A stretch of 64,000 nucleotides of DNA from Combretum micranthum (taxonomy: Eukaryota > Streptophyta > Magnoliopsida > Myrtales > Combretaceae): positions 62,001-126,000 of the forward strand of contig JAMXBD010002791.1 in NCBI GenBank assembly GCA_024138025.1, in the 5' to 3' direction. The notes below the pieces were generated by a model that saw only the letters and a list, made by a program, of their open reading frames with translations, ran no database searches and was not told where the DNA came from. Below, piece by piece: positions 46,347 to 58,966 of the stretch. The first letter of the stretch is position 1. Every line of letters begins with the position of its first letter. The translations under genes and the position numbers were made by a program.

Positions 46347-46757
46347 TATTGCAAGGTGAATAAGGAAACAATAATTTTGGTACAAGGATTATATTTTTAA
46401 GGAGAATTGTATAAATAATTGTCTTAGCTAGTTTTATAATAGAAAGATAGTAGAATAATTACAACAACATGACAAAAATAACAAATCTAATAAATTTAAA
46501 GATTTAAGTAATAGATTGCTGCTATTGACTATAAATACAATAAAAAAAAAAAAAAACCAAAAAGGGATATCTTTATCCCTACAAAATTTGGTGCTTCGAA
46601 ATTAGCCATTTATATTCACCTTATGTAAACACATAAATATAAGAGTAAGGAATCTAATTAACTGGGAGAGAGAGGGCGTGGGGGAGGATATTTAGAGTAA
46701 AGTAGGGTTATCTATTTGATGGATTGAGTCATGGTATTGAGCTTTAAAGTAAAATAG
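46347..46757 (+). repeat. 3' LTR of the chromovirus-like element
   Basis: It follows the polypurine tract, starts TATTGCAAGG (changed from TGTTRCAAGG) and matches 41326-41751. Its end is set by alignment and is approximate. Confidence 0.65.
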
Positions 46758-47162
46758 TGATCATCCATTAGGAGATCAAGAAGAGGCAATAATGTAGCAT
46801 CCTTGATTTAGCGAGCTTGCTCATATATAGCTACTAACATGAGAGAGAGAGAGAAAGAAGAAGAAGAAGAAGAAGAACTCATAAGATGATGGTATCCCTA
46901 CTAGATAGTCTAAACAATCTCAACACAATCCTACACAAGGATAACTCAAATAATTATATCTTCTCATACTCATATTTACTTTTTTGGTCTTTGATTTTTT
47001 GCTAACTTAAGTGTCATAATATCTAAGCTAAAACCGCTCTAGTGCCTCTTAACTCATGTTTGATATTTATGCAAGCTAGCCCACACCATGGGAGTTGGAA
47101 GATCTATTGGGGTCGATTCAAGAGAACATTATTGATTTGGATCGGGTTGGATCTTTCTCTTT
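46758..47162. other. Short unassigned stretch with GA and AAG repeats
   Basis: It contains a (GA)n(AAG)n microsatellite at about 46836-46877. Nothing else is supported. Confidence 0.45.
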
Positions 47163-48954
47163 TGGATTTGTTGTATAAAACACACTTTCAAAATCACAAC
47201 TCAAAGTTAAAGTTCTCAAAATTTATAAACTAATTGGTTCTTTTCAACTTCGATTTAGCAACTTACAACATCCATGGCAAGTGCACCTACCGAAGTAGTA
47301 TAGAAAGAATTAGGTCGGATCTCAAGGGAATTGTGGCAACTATTATACTTACATTTCATTTATTATCTAGCCAAGAAAAGAAACTCAGCAAAACATACTA
47401 AAAGAAAAAAGTTATGCTAAGGTTAGAGATATTCACAAATGCTTTCAGGGCAAGATTAAAGATAGGTTTATAAAAGTGTAAGACGATAGCCTAGGGTTTA
47501 CTTTACCAATTCCTTATCATGTGATTTCAAATCTAAACTCCGAGAGAGTTGTTGCTAATGTATTTGTACTGTCAAATTCATTGAGTTAAACTAAAGCTTC
47601 TCTCGAAGTTAGTAGTTCTAGGTCTAGACAAGACTACCGGAATCTCTTCTCAAGCTATCAATGGTATAAACCCGTATAAAGCTTAAGAATCATTTGTTTA
47701 AAAAAATCAACTTAAATCATTTTAAAAAACAAGAGACAAAAAGCCTCACAACCCTCTCTTAAGGCGATTATGAATAACTCCACTAGCAGCCGAAGATCTA
47801 TCCAAAAGAACGATCTCTCAGCCTATTTAGTTGAAATCAAACATGGGTCTAATAGGTGCACCACACAATCGGACCCACATAAACAGATTCAAGCTACTAG
47901 TCACAAATACCTAGTCAATTGACTTGAATGTGCATTTGATTTCACATGAATCATGATTTGAATTTGCAAACGTTAAGCTATAGGAGATTATTTCTCCATG
48001 GATTTAGAAATTAAGAACATGATCTGAAGAAATAATATGAGATTAATCAAAGGATATTACAATTCAGAACAAATTCTTGTAGAAATTACAAACAATGGGT
48101 TAAAATGATTTTTACCTAGAAAACTACGAGATCTCCAGAGCAAGAAGAAATAGAATTCCTTCGCTCCAAAAATTCTCTCTCCACATTACGTTAGTACTAT
48201 CCTATCTTATGTATACTATACACCACCACCCACCACCACACCCCCCCCCCCCCCCCCCCCCCCTTGTCGCATGCCTTTGCATGTTTATTTATAGACTCAG
48301 GGTATATAAATCATGAAGATTTTAATGCTGGCGTGGTAGATTCTATATAACGGAAAGCAAATTCTTTATTCACGTGTGTGTCTAAGTTGCTGCTTAAACA
48401 ATCACTCATCGAAGGGGTAAGTCGAGTGCTCGAGGGCTACATCAAGGATAAGGCTCGACTTGAGTAGATAAAACACAGCGTTTCTATCCATTTTTCCATC
48501 AAGATCCAATATTGAGGCTGTCAAAGGCTCGATTCTCTAATGGTTTAAGGCGTGACATTAAGGCAAAGGTCTATGCTTTACTTTAGTAACTGTCGTAAGT
48601 TAGGTTTAGGACGCGACAGGAGCTTTCTTCAAGTTTAGGCTCGATCTCATCAAAATAAGTGTCGAGGTCTTGTCAAGGGCTAAATTTGAGGGACGATAGA
48701 CCAATTTTTTATTGTTTTGCCTTGCATTTTGGCCTCGATTGATGTTATTCAGGGTGCAACAGATTTATTCCTTACTTTTGCTACTAATTTTGTTTTAAAT
48801 CTGATTGAAAATACTTTGATTCTTCTTCTTTTGATTCAAGGAGCTGAAAACCAACAATTTAACATTAAATCACTAAATTCATAGGAATTTAACTAAAAAT
48901 GATTAAAATAGTCTCGAATTCCTATGAAAAGAATATAATAAAATTAACTTATCA
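47163..48954 (-). repeat. Athila-like LTR, copy B
   Basis: On the minus strand it starts TGATAAGTTAATTTTATTATA and ends ...ACAACAAATCCA. It matches copies A and C. There is no primer-binding site after it and no polypurine tract before it, so it is a solo or truncated LTR. The immediate flanks (TCTTT and ATTAT) do not form a target duplication. It holds a run of 23 C at 48241-48263. Confidence 0.7.
48221..48263. repeat. CACCACC tract followed by a 23-base C run
   Basis: CACCACCACC CACCACCACA is followed by 23 consecutive C. Copies A and C lack this run, so it is a local expansion in copy B or an assembly artefact. Confidence 0.85.
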
Positions 48955-50340
48955 ATTATAAAAATATTACACTAACAATTTTGATAACAAGATTCTAAAG
49001 AATCATTCTTATAACCATTTAGTATATAAATAGATAAAACTTAACCCTTGTTGACAAAAGGCCATAAAAGTAGTAAAATAAATACAATAGAAAAAATAAA
49101 AGTTAAAAAAAATATTACTTAAATCCTATTGGCTTATAGAACTTTAGTCATATCAACTAATGGAGCTAAATTCTTATTGGCTAGTAGAGTTAATTTTCCA
49201 TTAGCTAATAAAAAAGACTAAGAGCCCATTAATAGTTAATTAACTAAATAAAACTAATTACTTTAACAAAAAAATTAAATAAGATAAAATAAAAGAGCCT
49301 AATAATGGAAAGAAAATAAAATAACGTTGTTTTAGGATGCTAGCTAAACAATAACTCTTATTCTATCGTATGGTAGGTTTAGTCGTTGGCTAGATAGTGA
49401 TTGATATGTCGTCTAGATGGTATCTTGTAGAACTCAACTATTGTAGCCTTTGACTCTTCCTTTAACTCATGGATTGGGATTTGAATGGATGGTCTTAGTC
49501 TTATGCACATCATACACTTTTTTTGGAGGATATTTAACCTAAATCTTAGGAGTTGAACCTTTGGGATCAAATGTAAACCTATAAAATTCAATCTCAAACA
49601 ATATATTCAAACAAAATTGGGGCTAATTGAACATCAACCTTTAAGCTCGATATCATTTTCATACACCTATATGCACCTAGTATGTGAAATTTATTGGACT
49701 AATATGCTATTTAAAGATTGCTAATGGGGTAACAAATAATGGCAAAACACCGTGAACCATGATTTTGACATATAAATTCTGAGTTTGTTCTGGAAATCTA
49801 ATCTAAATTTCATTCTAGTTGCTTCTTAAAATCTTTATTATAGGTACAATCTCCTCATTAACCTCTTATGTCCATTTATTCTTCCCTAATTGTCTTCTCT
49901 TCAATCTATACGATCTACAAATTTTCATTAATATCAATATCTCCCAGTACAATAGCATAAAAGACAATTGTTTCCTCAACTTAAGATTCTAGAAACTTAT
50001 TACATTCATCTCACATTTAGTGTATAACATTATAATCTCAACAATATCGTTGCTTCCTCGGTGGACTATCTGACGATGGCTTCTTGAGGACTCATTATGG
50101 CTTTACTTATAGTGTTCTCCTAACCGAACTCCTCATTCTCAATGTCTACATTCATAGTCATAATTTTAAGATAGACATTCAAAATGTGAGTTTAACCTCC
50201 TTATAATTTTATCTTTAAGACTCCATGAGAACATGTCCAAACATTAACAATAAAATAGATCCATCTATACGTATATAAGAGCACTAGAACAATTTTCTAA
50301 TCAAAGGTATTTTCTCAAAAACTTAGTGTATAATAATGTA
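48955..50340. other. Unassigned AT-rich DNA
   Basis: A minus-strand frame at 49379-49597 has no recognisable domain. Possibly degraded retrotransposon internal sequence. Confidence 0.35.
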
Positions 50341-52690
50341 ATCTTGAAAAAAACTTATTATTGAACCCGGATTTTGCTTCTATCCACCTAAGGATTCAAA
50401 ACCGTATTGAACTCGACCCATTTAAAATATAACACTCAACTAGTAGTCAATAGATTTTTTGTAAAAATGTCTGGTTTAATAAAATATTTGACAGGAGTTG
50501 CCATCGATTGGAATTGGAAATATTAAAAGTGAATCGAAAATCAAAGGGTAGCTTGATTTTTGGTTCAACCACTAGTCCACTAAAAAAATCGAAAAATATA
50601 GAGTAAGGATTGCTACTTTCAAACTAAAAAGAGTTATCAAAGTTTTTTTTTTATAACTTTGAATAATATGGGCCAAATCTAACGAGGTATTAAGTATTTT
50701 ATTTAATTTGATTAATTTTTCGATTTTATCATAGAAAAGACTATATTATATTTACTTTTTGTGGAAAATTTTAAAAACAAGAAAGTGATTTTTATGAAAA
50801 ATACTTAAAAGGTTTTTTTTTTGTTCCAAAAGAAGATTTTTTATTTTTATAAAAGAATCCTACAAAGAGAATCTTTTATTTTTATGACTACCCCGTATCC
50901 ACTAGCTAGAATCAAGTCCTTGTAATTCATTTTACTTTTATAAAATGCTTTAGATGGTTAGTTCATTTTAATTTGTAAAAACTATTAAGTTTAAGTGATT
51001 ATCCATTTAGGTTTTGTTTTATGAAAAGAAGGTCCTTGAAGTTTCATAATTTTTGTTCAATGATTTTGAAAACATCTAAAAAAGGATCGATAAAACCTCC
51101 ATGTATTTGCTTTTTTTTTTTTTTTTTTATAATCCAGAAAGTAACTACGCGAAATTTATGTAAGCCAGCAAAGCGATATATTTACTAGCATATATCCTAT
51201 ATATGGGAAAAAGTAAAAAAAGGATTAAAATGTTTTTTAATGATTTTTTATTTCATTTTTAGTTTTTATCAATAATGGTAAATATGATACAGTGGATCTA
51301 AAGGACTATTATTTACAAGCAATTCATCACTCTAACAAACTTGCTTGTAATTCTCATTAAAGATTTGTAATCCTTATTGAATATGATATAGACCACAAGT
51401 TTGCTATGTGCAAGAATCACTAATTATATTAATTCTAATATAAGACTGTTATCTTTTTTTTTTAATCTAATATTTTAATGTTGTATATCACATACTATAC
51501 CCATTCTATTTTGAAAAAAAAAAAAAAAAAACTACACATGGCCACATATCTAAATCAAAATTATTAAGAACCTTTATACGCATCTTTTATATAAAAATAT
51601 GCATCCTAACCATTTTTATTTATATTCTAATGAATCTCATGAGTCTAAAGACATGTTTCAATTTTTACCTAAAGTATTGCATTACACAATAAGATAATAA
51701 GTCATCAAAATATAACATGCTTAATATAAAGACATATAGTATATACAATATGCACATGTACAAATACGATACATATTATATCTTTATATGTCTTTTTTTC
51801 TTAATAACAATACACATATCATACAGTTCGCATGAAATTGCATACATTTATAATGATATATTACATAATTTATAATAAAAATTTTAATAAACAACTAATA
51901 AAGTAAGATTAAAATGAATAACCAAATTAACAAAAGGCAATCAATTAAGAAAGTAAGATAGAACAATGTGGCTTAGACCTTAGCAAATGAACTAGATTCA
52001 CAAAGGGGGTTGGACTTAGATTGAGGTCAAATTAGAGCCTGATATATGATATTCAAGTTGGTAAGACCAAGGTAGAGGAGAAAATGGTGGAACTCCCTCT
52101 TGTTTACTAGGGTTAGTTAGAAAATGGATTTGCCGAATGATATTGGTAGTATTGTATGGAGGGTTGATGGTGCGGTTGTGGTTAATGCTTGATTAAGTGG
52201 ATTGAATTTGGTTTTAGGTTTGTGCATATGGGCGTTTGGGCCTATTTGGTGGTTGTGAAATAGTGGCTCACTGTTTCGGTGGAGGTTATGGTCGATTTGG
52301 GTAGCTTGGTGGTTTATGATTGGTTGTGTTTGGATTTTCAATGTTCAGGGGGTTTCAATCTTGGCAGTTACTTGGTGTTTGCAAATGGTGTTTATGGGTG
52401 TATAAGTGGTGTTTCTAGGTTATGAGCAAGTTCAATTTAAGTGGAGAAGTGGTAGTTATGTGTGGCTGTGGTTCGTGGGTCTGGGGCAAAGTGATTACGT
52501 TGGGGTAGTGTTAATTCTAAGTTTTTAGGTTTGTGTTGGTTGTTTGGCTAGTGAGAGAAGTAGAGGAGAGGGTTTAGAGACATAAAATAGAGAGGAAAAG
52601 TTACCAATACTAAGAGAGAGAAAGAGAGTTTGAGCTAAAGAGAGGGAGATCAGTTTTAGAGAGTGAAGGAGACTAATCCTTTTTTTTTTC
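50341..52690 (-). repeat. Possible second Tat/Ogre-like LTR
   Basis: Motifs occur in the same order as in 209-2212: an AGTTGCCATCGATTGG segment (50495) like AGTCACCACTCGAC (about 323), CCCGTATCCACTAGCTAGAATCA (about 50892) like CGTACCCGCTAATTAGGATCAGA (about 661), and a gene-like purine-rich block near 52560-52680 like that near 1540-1580. The termini were not found. Confidence 0.35.
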
Positions 52691-52935
52691 TTTTCTTTTA
52701 GAACTTGCCATAAAAGAAGTCAAAAGGTTAGAAACTTTTATGGAGTAAATTCCATTTACTCTCAAAGTGGATAACTTTAATTTGATTGTAGAAGTTTTTT
52801 ACCTCAAGAATTGGCCTAATAACTATACAAATGCATACTTGAAACTGAAAAATGAAAGTTTAAAGCTCAAAATGAGCTCTTTTTTTTTTTTTTTTAATTA
52901 ATGGTAGCCATATGATTAAGGAAGACATTATACAT

Positions 52936-53260
52936 AAAGGTAGGCATACAAGCTAAAGTAAGGCCAAAGTGAACTTATTTATTTATTTTTAATTTTTTAT
53001 GTTAATTTGTGTAGAAGTTAAAACATTTAAATATTTTAGTGTTTTAAATATATGTCAATGATTAACTTTATTATTTAATAATTACTAAAAGTATAAGATA
53101 AAAATAAATTGGTAATACATATAAGGATATTCTTGTTCTATATCTATCTAAATTTCTAAATTTATGTATAACTCTAACAATTGCACGACAAAAAAAAAAA
53201 AAAAAGAAAGAAAATTTATAATAAGATATAAAAACAACTCATTAAACTTCGTGTGCAAGC
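52936..53260. mobile_element. Probable degraded relative of the hAT-type element
   Basis: It starts TAAAGGTAGGCA, close to TAGAGGTAAGCA at 36027, and shares the internal run 'aa(c)atttaaatatttyarg(t)gtttta(a)atatat'. The right terminus and target duplication were not identified. Confidence 0.4.
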
Positions 53261-53309
53261 TATATAGTGGATGTCGTATTTTAATTTTTCCTAGCTATAT
53301 ACTATAGGG

Positions 53310-54240
53310 GTCATTCTTTTGGCCATTAAAGTTGTTCACAGACACCATAGATTCAAAGATCATTGCCTCAGCATTCTATCCATAGCTACTATCAATCATA
53401 TTTACCTAGCCATTTCCAATAATCATGTTATCCACTTTCCTGCTCAGGGCCTCTATTTTGGAGGTCAAATTGGTTACTACATCAAATACTCCTCCAAATC
53501 ACTCCTTCTTAGCTCTAGTAGAAGACCATTGATAATGTTTATTTGCCATATCCTCAAACATATTTAAACATTCTTTTGGAGACTTATTATTTAAACTTCC
53601 ATCTGTTGTCGTATCTATTAGCTGCCTAGTTCCATAGTTCAATCCATTATAAAAAGTCTGGGCTTGAGTCCACTCAGGTAGTGCATGATGGGGGCAATGA
53701 CCTAACAATTCTTTTGACCTCTTAAAGGATTTATATAAGGTTTTAGACTCTAACTAGTGGAATGAGGCTATGTCAGCTCTTAGTTTGGCTGTTCGAGATG
53801 GTGGAAAATATTTCCTTATGAAATTTTCAGCTATTTGTTGCCATGTGGTAATGGAATTCCTAAGCAAACTATTTAACCACTTTTTTGCATTTCCTCTCAA
53901 GGAAAATGGAAACAACCTCAACTTTATGGCATCATCCGAAGCGCCATTGATCTTAAACGTGTCACAAATTTCCAAGAATTGCTGTAGATGGGTGTTAGGA
54001 TCTTCATCTTGCAACCTATCAAACTATACATATTCCTATACCATTTGTACAACATTTGGTTTTATCTCAAAATTATTTGCAGCAACTCTCGGCCTAGCAA
54101 TGCTCGTATTGGCTCCATCCAAGTTTAGTTAACAAAATTCAAGCATGGTTCTTAGTTAGGTTACTCTAGTATGGTTTATCTCCTCTTAGATTTCTCCTTC
54201 ATGTTTCTGGATCATTCCTAGTAGCCATTTCTTCTATATA
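53310..54240 (-). pseudogene. gag of an Athila-like element (copy C), one frame with stops
   Basis: Minus-strand frame: IARPRVAANNFEIKP and VQMVQEYV, then QDEDPNTHLQQFLEICDTFK, GNAKKWLNSLL, ITTWQQIAENFIRKYFPPSR, GHCPHHALPEWTQAQTFYNG, LNMFEDMANKHYQWSSTRA and, further down, VTNLTSKIEALSRKVDN. Segments on both sides of the stop near 53755 are in the same frame, so it is broken by substitution rather than indel there. Pol is not present to the left. Confidence 0.8.
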
Positions 54241-54870
54241 AATCCTTTAGTTCTCTTTAGCCACTCTGCGAGAAATTCTTCCTCTTCTTTAGGGCAAGAG
54301 CTCTAGAGTAAACAAAAATAAATGGTGAGATTGACTCCTAGTCATAATCCTACATTTTTTATTTTGAAAAGAAACCAAACAAAGAAAAGCAACTAAAATA
54401 GCTTGCTTAGAAAGAGTAAAAGAATGAACAAATAAACAATTGGAGAATAAAGAATTAAAGAAATAATAAATAAAAGCATATTAAGAAAAACAGATCAAAT
54501 AAATTAAAGAATAAAGGAATAAAGGAAAAAAGGAATAATAAATTGTACATAAAAAACAAAAATAGGCATATACAGGAATATTTATAAGTCAAAAGAACAC
54601 TATATACAAAAATAAAACAAAACAGAATAGATATGTACATAATATACATATACACAAAAGGAAAGAACAAAAGGTTAGCATATTTTCATAAACGAAAAAC
54701 AAAGAAAATATTTACAAAAAAGAAAAATAAGAATAGAAGCATATATGTAGAAAAACAAGAAGAAAAATAAAAGCTATTTACAATATTCACATAAATTAGC
54801 AACTAGAATAATAAATGGAATGCTTTCAAATATTGCCTCATTGGGCTTCATATGAATGAATCCAACATCG
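54241..54870 (-). other. Untranslated leader of Athila-like copy C
   Basis: Very A-rich on the plus strand (T-rich on the minus), lying between primer-binding site and gag. The hydrophobic minus-strand frame at 54455-54670 reflects T-rich composition and is not taken as a gene. Confidence 0.55.
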
Positions 54871-54889
54871 ATCCCCGACAACAATGCTA
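54871..54889 (-). other. Primer-binding site of Athila-like copy C
   Basis: The minus strand reads TAGCATTGTTGTCGGGGAT, a changed form of the TGGCATCGTTGTCGG site at 32582-32601, eight bases after the LTR end. Confidence 0.65.
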
Positions 54890-54897
54890 GAAAAACT

Positions 54898-56664
54898 TGG
54901 TAGGTTGGCATTTAAAGCCATTTTTTAAAAAACCACGAAGTTGAAGTTTTCAAAAATTTGTAAAACTAATAGGTTTTGCTCAACTTTAGATAATAACTAC
55001 AAATTTAAGGCAAGCGCACCTACTAAAGTAGCATAGAAAATATTAGGTTAAATCCCAAGGAATTTGTGGCATCTACTTTACTCCCATTTCATCTGTTATC
55101 TAGCCAAAGAAAATTTAGAAAATTATAACGAAAACAAAAGTTATGCTATCTTAATGAATATGTACAAATGTTCTCAAGCTAAAATTAAAGATGGGTTTGT
55201 AAAAATGCAAGATGATAGCCCAATGATTGCTTTACCAAGTCCTTATCATATGATTTCTTTATAAACTCAGAGAGAGAGCTGTATGCTGATGTATTTGCTC
55301 TGTCGAATTCACTGGTGTAAGCTAAAGCCTCTCTTAAGGTTAGTAGCTATAGGTCCAGACCAAACTACCTAAATCTCTTCCTAAGTTATCAACAATATTA
55401 AAACATGTATAAAGATTAAGTATCCTTTATTTTTAAAATCAACCTATTGAATTTCAAAACAAGCAGCATAAAGTTTTTTCACCATTCCTCTCTCAAGGTG
55501 TTTAGGATCAACTCCATTAGTAGCCACTGATTTATTCAAAGGTATGATCTCTCAATCTATTTAATTGAAATCAAACATGAGTCTAAAAGATACATTACAC
55601 ATTTAGACCCACGAAAATATAATCAAGGTACTAATTACAAATACTCAGTCAATATTTAATTGAAAGCACATTTTGGAATCACATAAATCAGGATTTAGAT
55701 TCACAAACCTTAAGCTATAGGAGATTATTTCTCCATGGATTTAGAAATTAAGAACGAATTCTAAAGAAATAATATGAAATTAACGAAGAATATTACAATT
55801 ATGAATAGAGTTTTGCAGAAATTACAAACAATAGGTTAAAATGATTATACCCAGAAAACTCAAGATTTCTAAAGCAAGAAGAAACTTGTTCTTTTTCCTT
55901 AGAATTCTCTCCCTATACTATGTTAGAAATTTGTTACATATGCTACATACTTTACATAGAGCCTATCCATGTGTATTTATAGGCTAGGGGCATAGAAATC
56001 ATGATGATTTATTGCTGACATGGCATATTCTTTTATAACGAAATGCATTCTTTGTCGCACTCATGCTCATCTAAAAAGCTAGCTCATAAAGGTACTTGTC
56101 ACGTGGTAGGTCGAGCACTTCGATGTTACATGAAGGTCAAGGTTCAACTTTGGCTAAGCCAATCTACCAAAATGCATGAGTTTTTGTCCATCGTTCCATT
56201 GAGGGGCAAATTGAGAATGTTAAGGGCTCGATATTTTGGGCTTGACTCAACTTATGCTTCTTAGTAAAGGTCTAATCTTTACTCGGTCTTCATCGTGGGT
56301 CAAGTTTAAGCCTCAATAGTATCGCACGACTGAACCTATTCTTCACTTTCAGGGCTCGATCTCCTCAAATCATTTGTTGGGGGTCATGTCAAGAGCTCGA
56401 TCTAGGATGCGATAGACCAATTTGCTTTGTCTTGTCTTAACATTTAGGCCTCGACAAGCGACATAATTTGTCTTTAAGTTTTGCTGTTGTTTTGCTCCAA
56501 ATTTGATTCATGTAACTTCGTTTCTACTTCTTTTGATTTAAGGAGCTAAAAAAGCAAGATTTAACAATAAAAGCACCAGATTCATAAGAATTTAATAAAA
56601 AAAAAAAAGGCATAAGATTAATCGCAAATTCCTATGCATGGGGTAGACTAAACTAGACTTACCA
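54898..56664 (-). repeat. Athila-like LTR, copy C (5' LTR)
   Basis: On the minus strand it starts TGGTAAGTCTAG and ends CCAACCTACCA, giving matched ends TGGTA/TACCA and 1767 bp. It aligns with copies A and B. It is followed by primer-binding site and gag, so it is a 5' LTR. It abuts Tekay-like sequence at 56665. Confidence 0.75.
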
Positions 56665-56759
56665 AGGATAGCCACCCTTAAACTAGCCACTCTTGAATGA
56701 GTCACTTCAAGATTTAACACCACCACCGCCACCCTTACTTGTAGGTCAATAGGTACTAG

Positions 56760-57700
56760 TTGATGTTGCTTAGCTCATGCAACTAGTGAATATTCTTATA
56801 GGGGTAGTTGCACAACAACATTAGACCATGCGTTATGATGTACAGGTGATACAAACCAATGTGGAGGCCTGGAGATAGGAGACATAGAGACAAAATGGTA
56901 ATGGTGGTAATGGTGCCAAACATGTTGGTGTGTTAAGTTTGAACAATTTTATAGATTTGTTGTACAAGTTTGAGCTAAAGCCTGGAAGGCTTCTTGATGC
57001 TTAGTTATGGATAGAAGAGGTAGAGAAGACTTTTGTTGCCCTGGATATCCCTGAGAATAAGAAGGTAGAGTATGCTTCTTATTTGCTAATTGGAAGAGCA
57101 AACAATTGGTGGTTGAGCACCAAAAGACATATGACTAGTGTGATTACCTGAGATAGGTTCCAATGGGTTTTTTACAGGGAGTTTTTCCCTTAGAGCATCA
57201 AGCAGTAGATGCTGTAAGAGTATTATACTCTATGGTAGGGTAAGATGGCTGTTGAAGAGTATGATGTTGAACTAAATAGGCTAATGAGGTTTTTGCCAGA
57301 TCCTTTGAAGGAGAGTGAAGATGCCAAAGTGAGCAGGTTTATCACAGGGTTGAAGCCTGAGATTCAACATCATGTAAACTTGATGGATTTAGCCAATTAT
57401 TCTGTTGTGGTTAATAAAGCTAAGATAGTTGAGCAAAGCATGAATAAGATAAAGGGTCGCGAGACACAGAGAATTCAGATTTATTTGGGAAAGCGATAAG
57501 CCACTAGTGTTCTTACCTAAGTCAGGGGGAAGAGGCTTATCACACATTAGGTTAAATAAGTTGTTTAGGGTATAGAGAGGAAGTGTACTAGGTGCTATGG
57601 ACCACATGATCTCAAAGACTATAAGAGGCTTGTGAATGCTTGCTTCTCATGTAGCAAGGTTGGGCACAACCACAGATTCGGTATAGAGAAGGTTATCCCA
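56760..57700 (+). pseudogene. gag of the Tekay/Del-like relic (broken)
   Basis: KPGRLLDA...WIEEVEKTF, YASYLLIGRANNWWLSTKRH, then an intact stretch MAVEEYDVELNRLMRFLPDP, RFITGLKPEIQHHVNLMDLA and NKAKIVEQSMNK. A zinc-knuckle remnant ACFSCSKVGHNHR follows near 57640-57675. This is the order of chromovirus gag proteins. Confidence 0.75.
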
Positions 57701-57829
57701 TAGGTATTCTACATTAAGTATAGGTAACATGGACACAAGCTATAGAATGCAAGGAGTCTAGAAGACAAGTGGTTTTAGGAGTTCAAATAGGTCAACCTTA
57801 GCATCGCACCGGCTAAGGTTTATGCCTTC

Positions 57830-58205
57830 CAGCACAGGGATACATCTAGTGTAGACACTATGGGAGGTATGCTCTCTATACACTTACATAGTGCTTATGT
57901 GATTTTTTATACTCGTACGAGTTTTTCATGTATCTTTGAGTTGTTTGTATCTGTATGTGGTATGTATGTTGAGTATGTGTCTAAATGTTTGTTTGTAAAC
58001 AAACCTTTAGGGAGTGGATCTATGCTGAACAAAATTTGTAGAAATGTGGATATAGAGATAGAAGGTAGGCTTATACCTACAAACCTAGTAGTCTTGAATA
58101 TGATAGACTTTGATGTAATCTTGGGAGTATACTGCTTGGTAAAGTATCATGCTATGATTGATTGTCATAACTTGGTAGTGGAGTTTAGTTTGCCAGATGG
58201 GGATT
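57830..58205 (+). pseudogene. Protease of the Tekay/Del-like relic (broken)
   Basis: A long frame contains NVDIEIEGRLIPTNLVVLNM, FDVILGVYCLVKYHAMIDCH and VVEFSLPDG, the second half of the chromovirus protease. The catalytic DSG(A/S) region upstream is degraded (YTRTSFSCIF at the expected place). Confidence 0.7.
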
Positions 58206-58339
58206 AGTTTGTACATAAGCTTGAAGTGCAAAGACCTCTAGCTGTATCTACTTATGAGTTGTAGGGAAGGTGAGCTTTGGCTATGGCAGCCTTGATGATA
58301 GAAGATAAATAAAGGACAAACCCTACACGGATATCGGTT

Positions 58340-58960
58340 GTATGTGAATACCTTGATATTTTTCTAGAAGATTTACCAGGTTACTACTAGAGAGAGAAGT
58401 AGAGTTGTATATTGATTTGGTGCTAAGTACTTTGCTTATATCCAAGACACCATATTGTATGGCTCCAATAGAACTTGCAGAGCTCAAAGTTCAATTAGAA
58501 GGTCTGCTTAAAAAGAAGTTTATCAAACCCAATGTGTTTCCTTAGAGAGCTCCAGTTCTATTTGTGAAGAAGAAGGATAGCAACATGAAGCTATGTATAG
58601 ACTATAGAGAGCTGAACCAAGTGACTATCTAGAATAAATACCCTCTATTGAGGATGGATGATCTATTTGACTAGCTGGTAGTAGCAAAAATATTCTCAAA
58701 GATCGATCTTAGATTAGGATATCACTAGTCGTGGGTTAAAGCAGAGGACATTCAAAAGACAACTTTTAGGACCAGATACGAGCATTATGAGTTTATGGTT
58801 ATATCGTTTGGTCTTACAAATGCACCAGTTGTCTTTATGGACTTTATAGACAGAGTCTGCAGAGATTATCTACATCTATTTGTAGTAGTCTTTACAGATG
58901 TTGTTTTGGTGTACTCTAAAACCAATGAAGAACATGAAGAGCATCTTGGGACATATTATT
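58340..58960 (+). pseudogene. Reverse transcriptase of the Tekay/Del-like relic (truncated)
   Basis: One main frame gives [80 protein letters not shown] and [20 protein letters not shown]. Three or more TAG stops interrupt it, and the polymerase box reads FTDVVLVYS in place of the usual FxDDxLVYS, so one catalytic Asp is lost. It ends where the Copia LTR begins. Confidence 0.8.
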
Positions 58961-58966
58961 GATGGA

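Larger units (their letters stand above)
41326..46757 (+). mobile_element. Decayed Ty3 chromovirus-like retrotransposon (5.4 kb)
   Basis: Order: LTR, primer-binding site, gag with zinc knuckle, protease remnant, RT (split by a MITE at 43791-44127), RNase H, integrase, polypurine tract AAGAGGGGAGACA (46332-46344), LTR. All frames are heavily broken. The gag and integrase C-terminus look chromovirus-like, but no chromodomain is visible after the final HDIFQLSLLN segment, so the lineage is left open. Confidence 0.75.
56665..58966 (+). mobile_element. Tekay/Del-like Ty3 relic (gag, protease, RT part)
   Basis: Coding order is gag (about 56760-57700), protease (about 57830-58205), RT (about 58340-58960). 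The left end is truncated by the Athila-like LTR and the right end by the Copia 5' LTR, so RNase H and integrase are missing. The gag is in several frames with stops. Confidence 0.75.

Noticed and set aside
52117..52341. His/Asn/Pro-rich minus-strand frame
   Set aside because: It lies in G/T-rich repeat DNA and matches no family I recognise.
54455..54670. Small hydrophobic, membrane-like frame on the minus strand
   Set aside because: The hydrophobicity follows from T-rich leader DNA between primer-binding site and gag of an Athila-like element.
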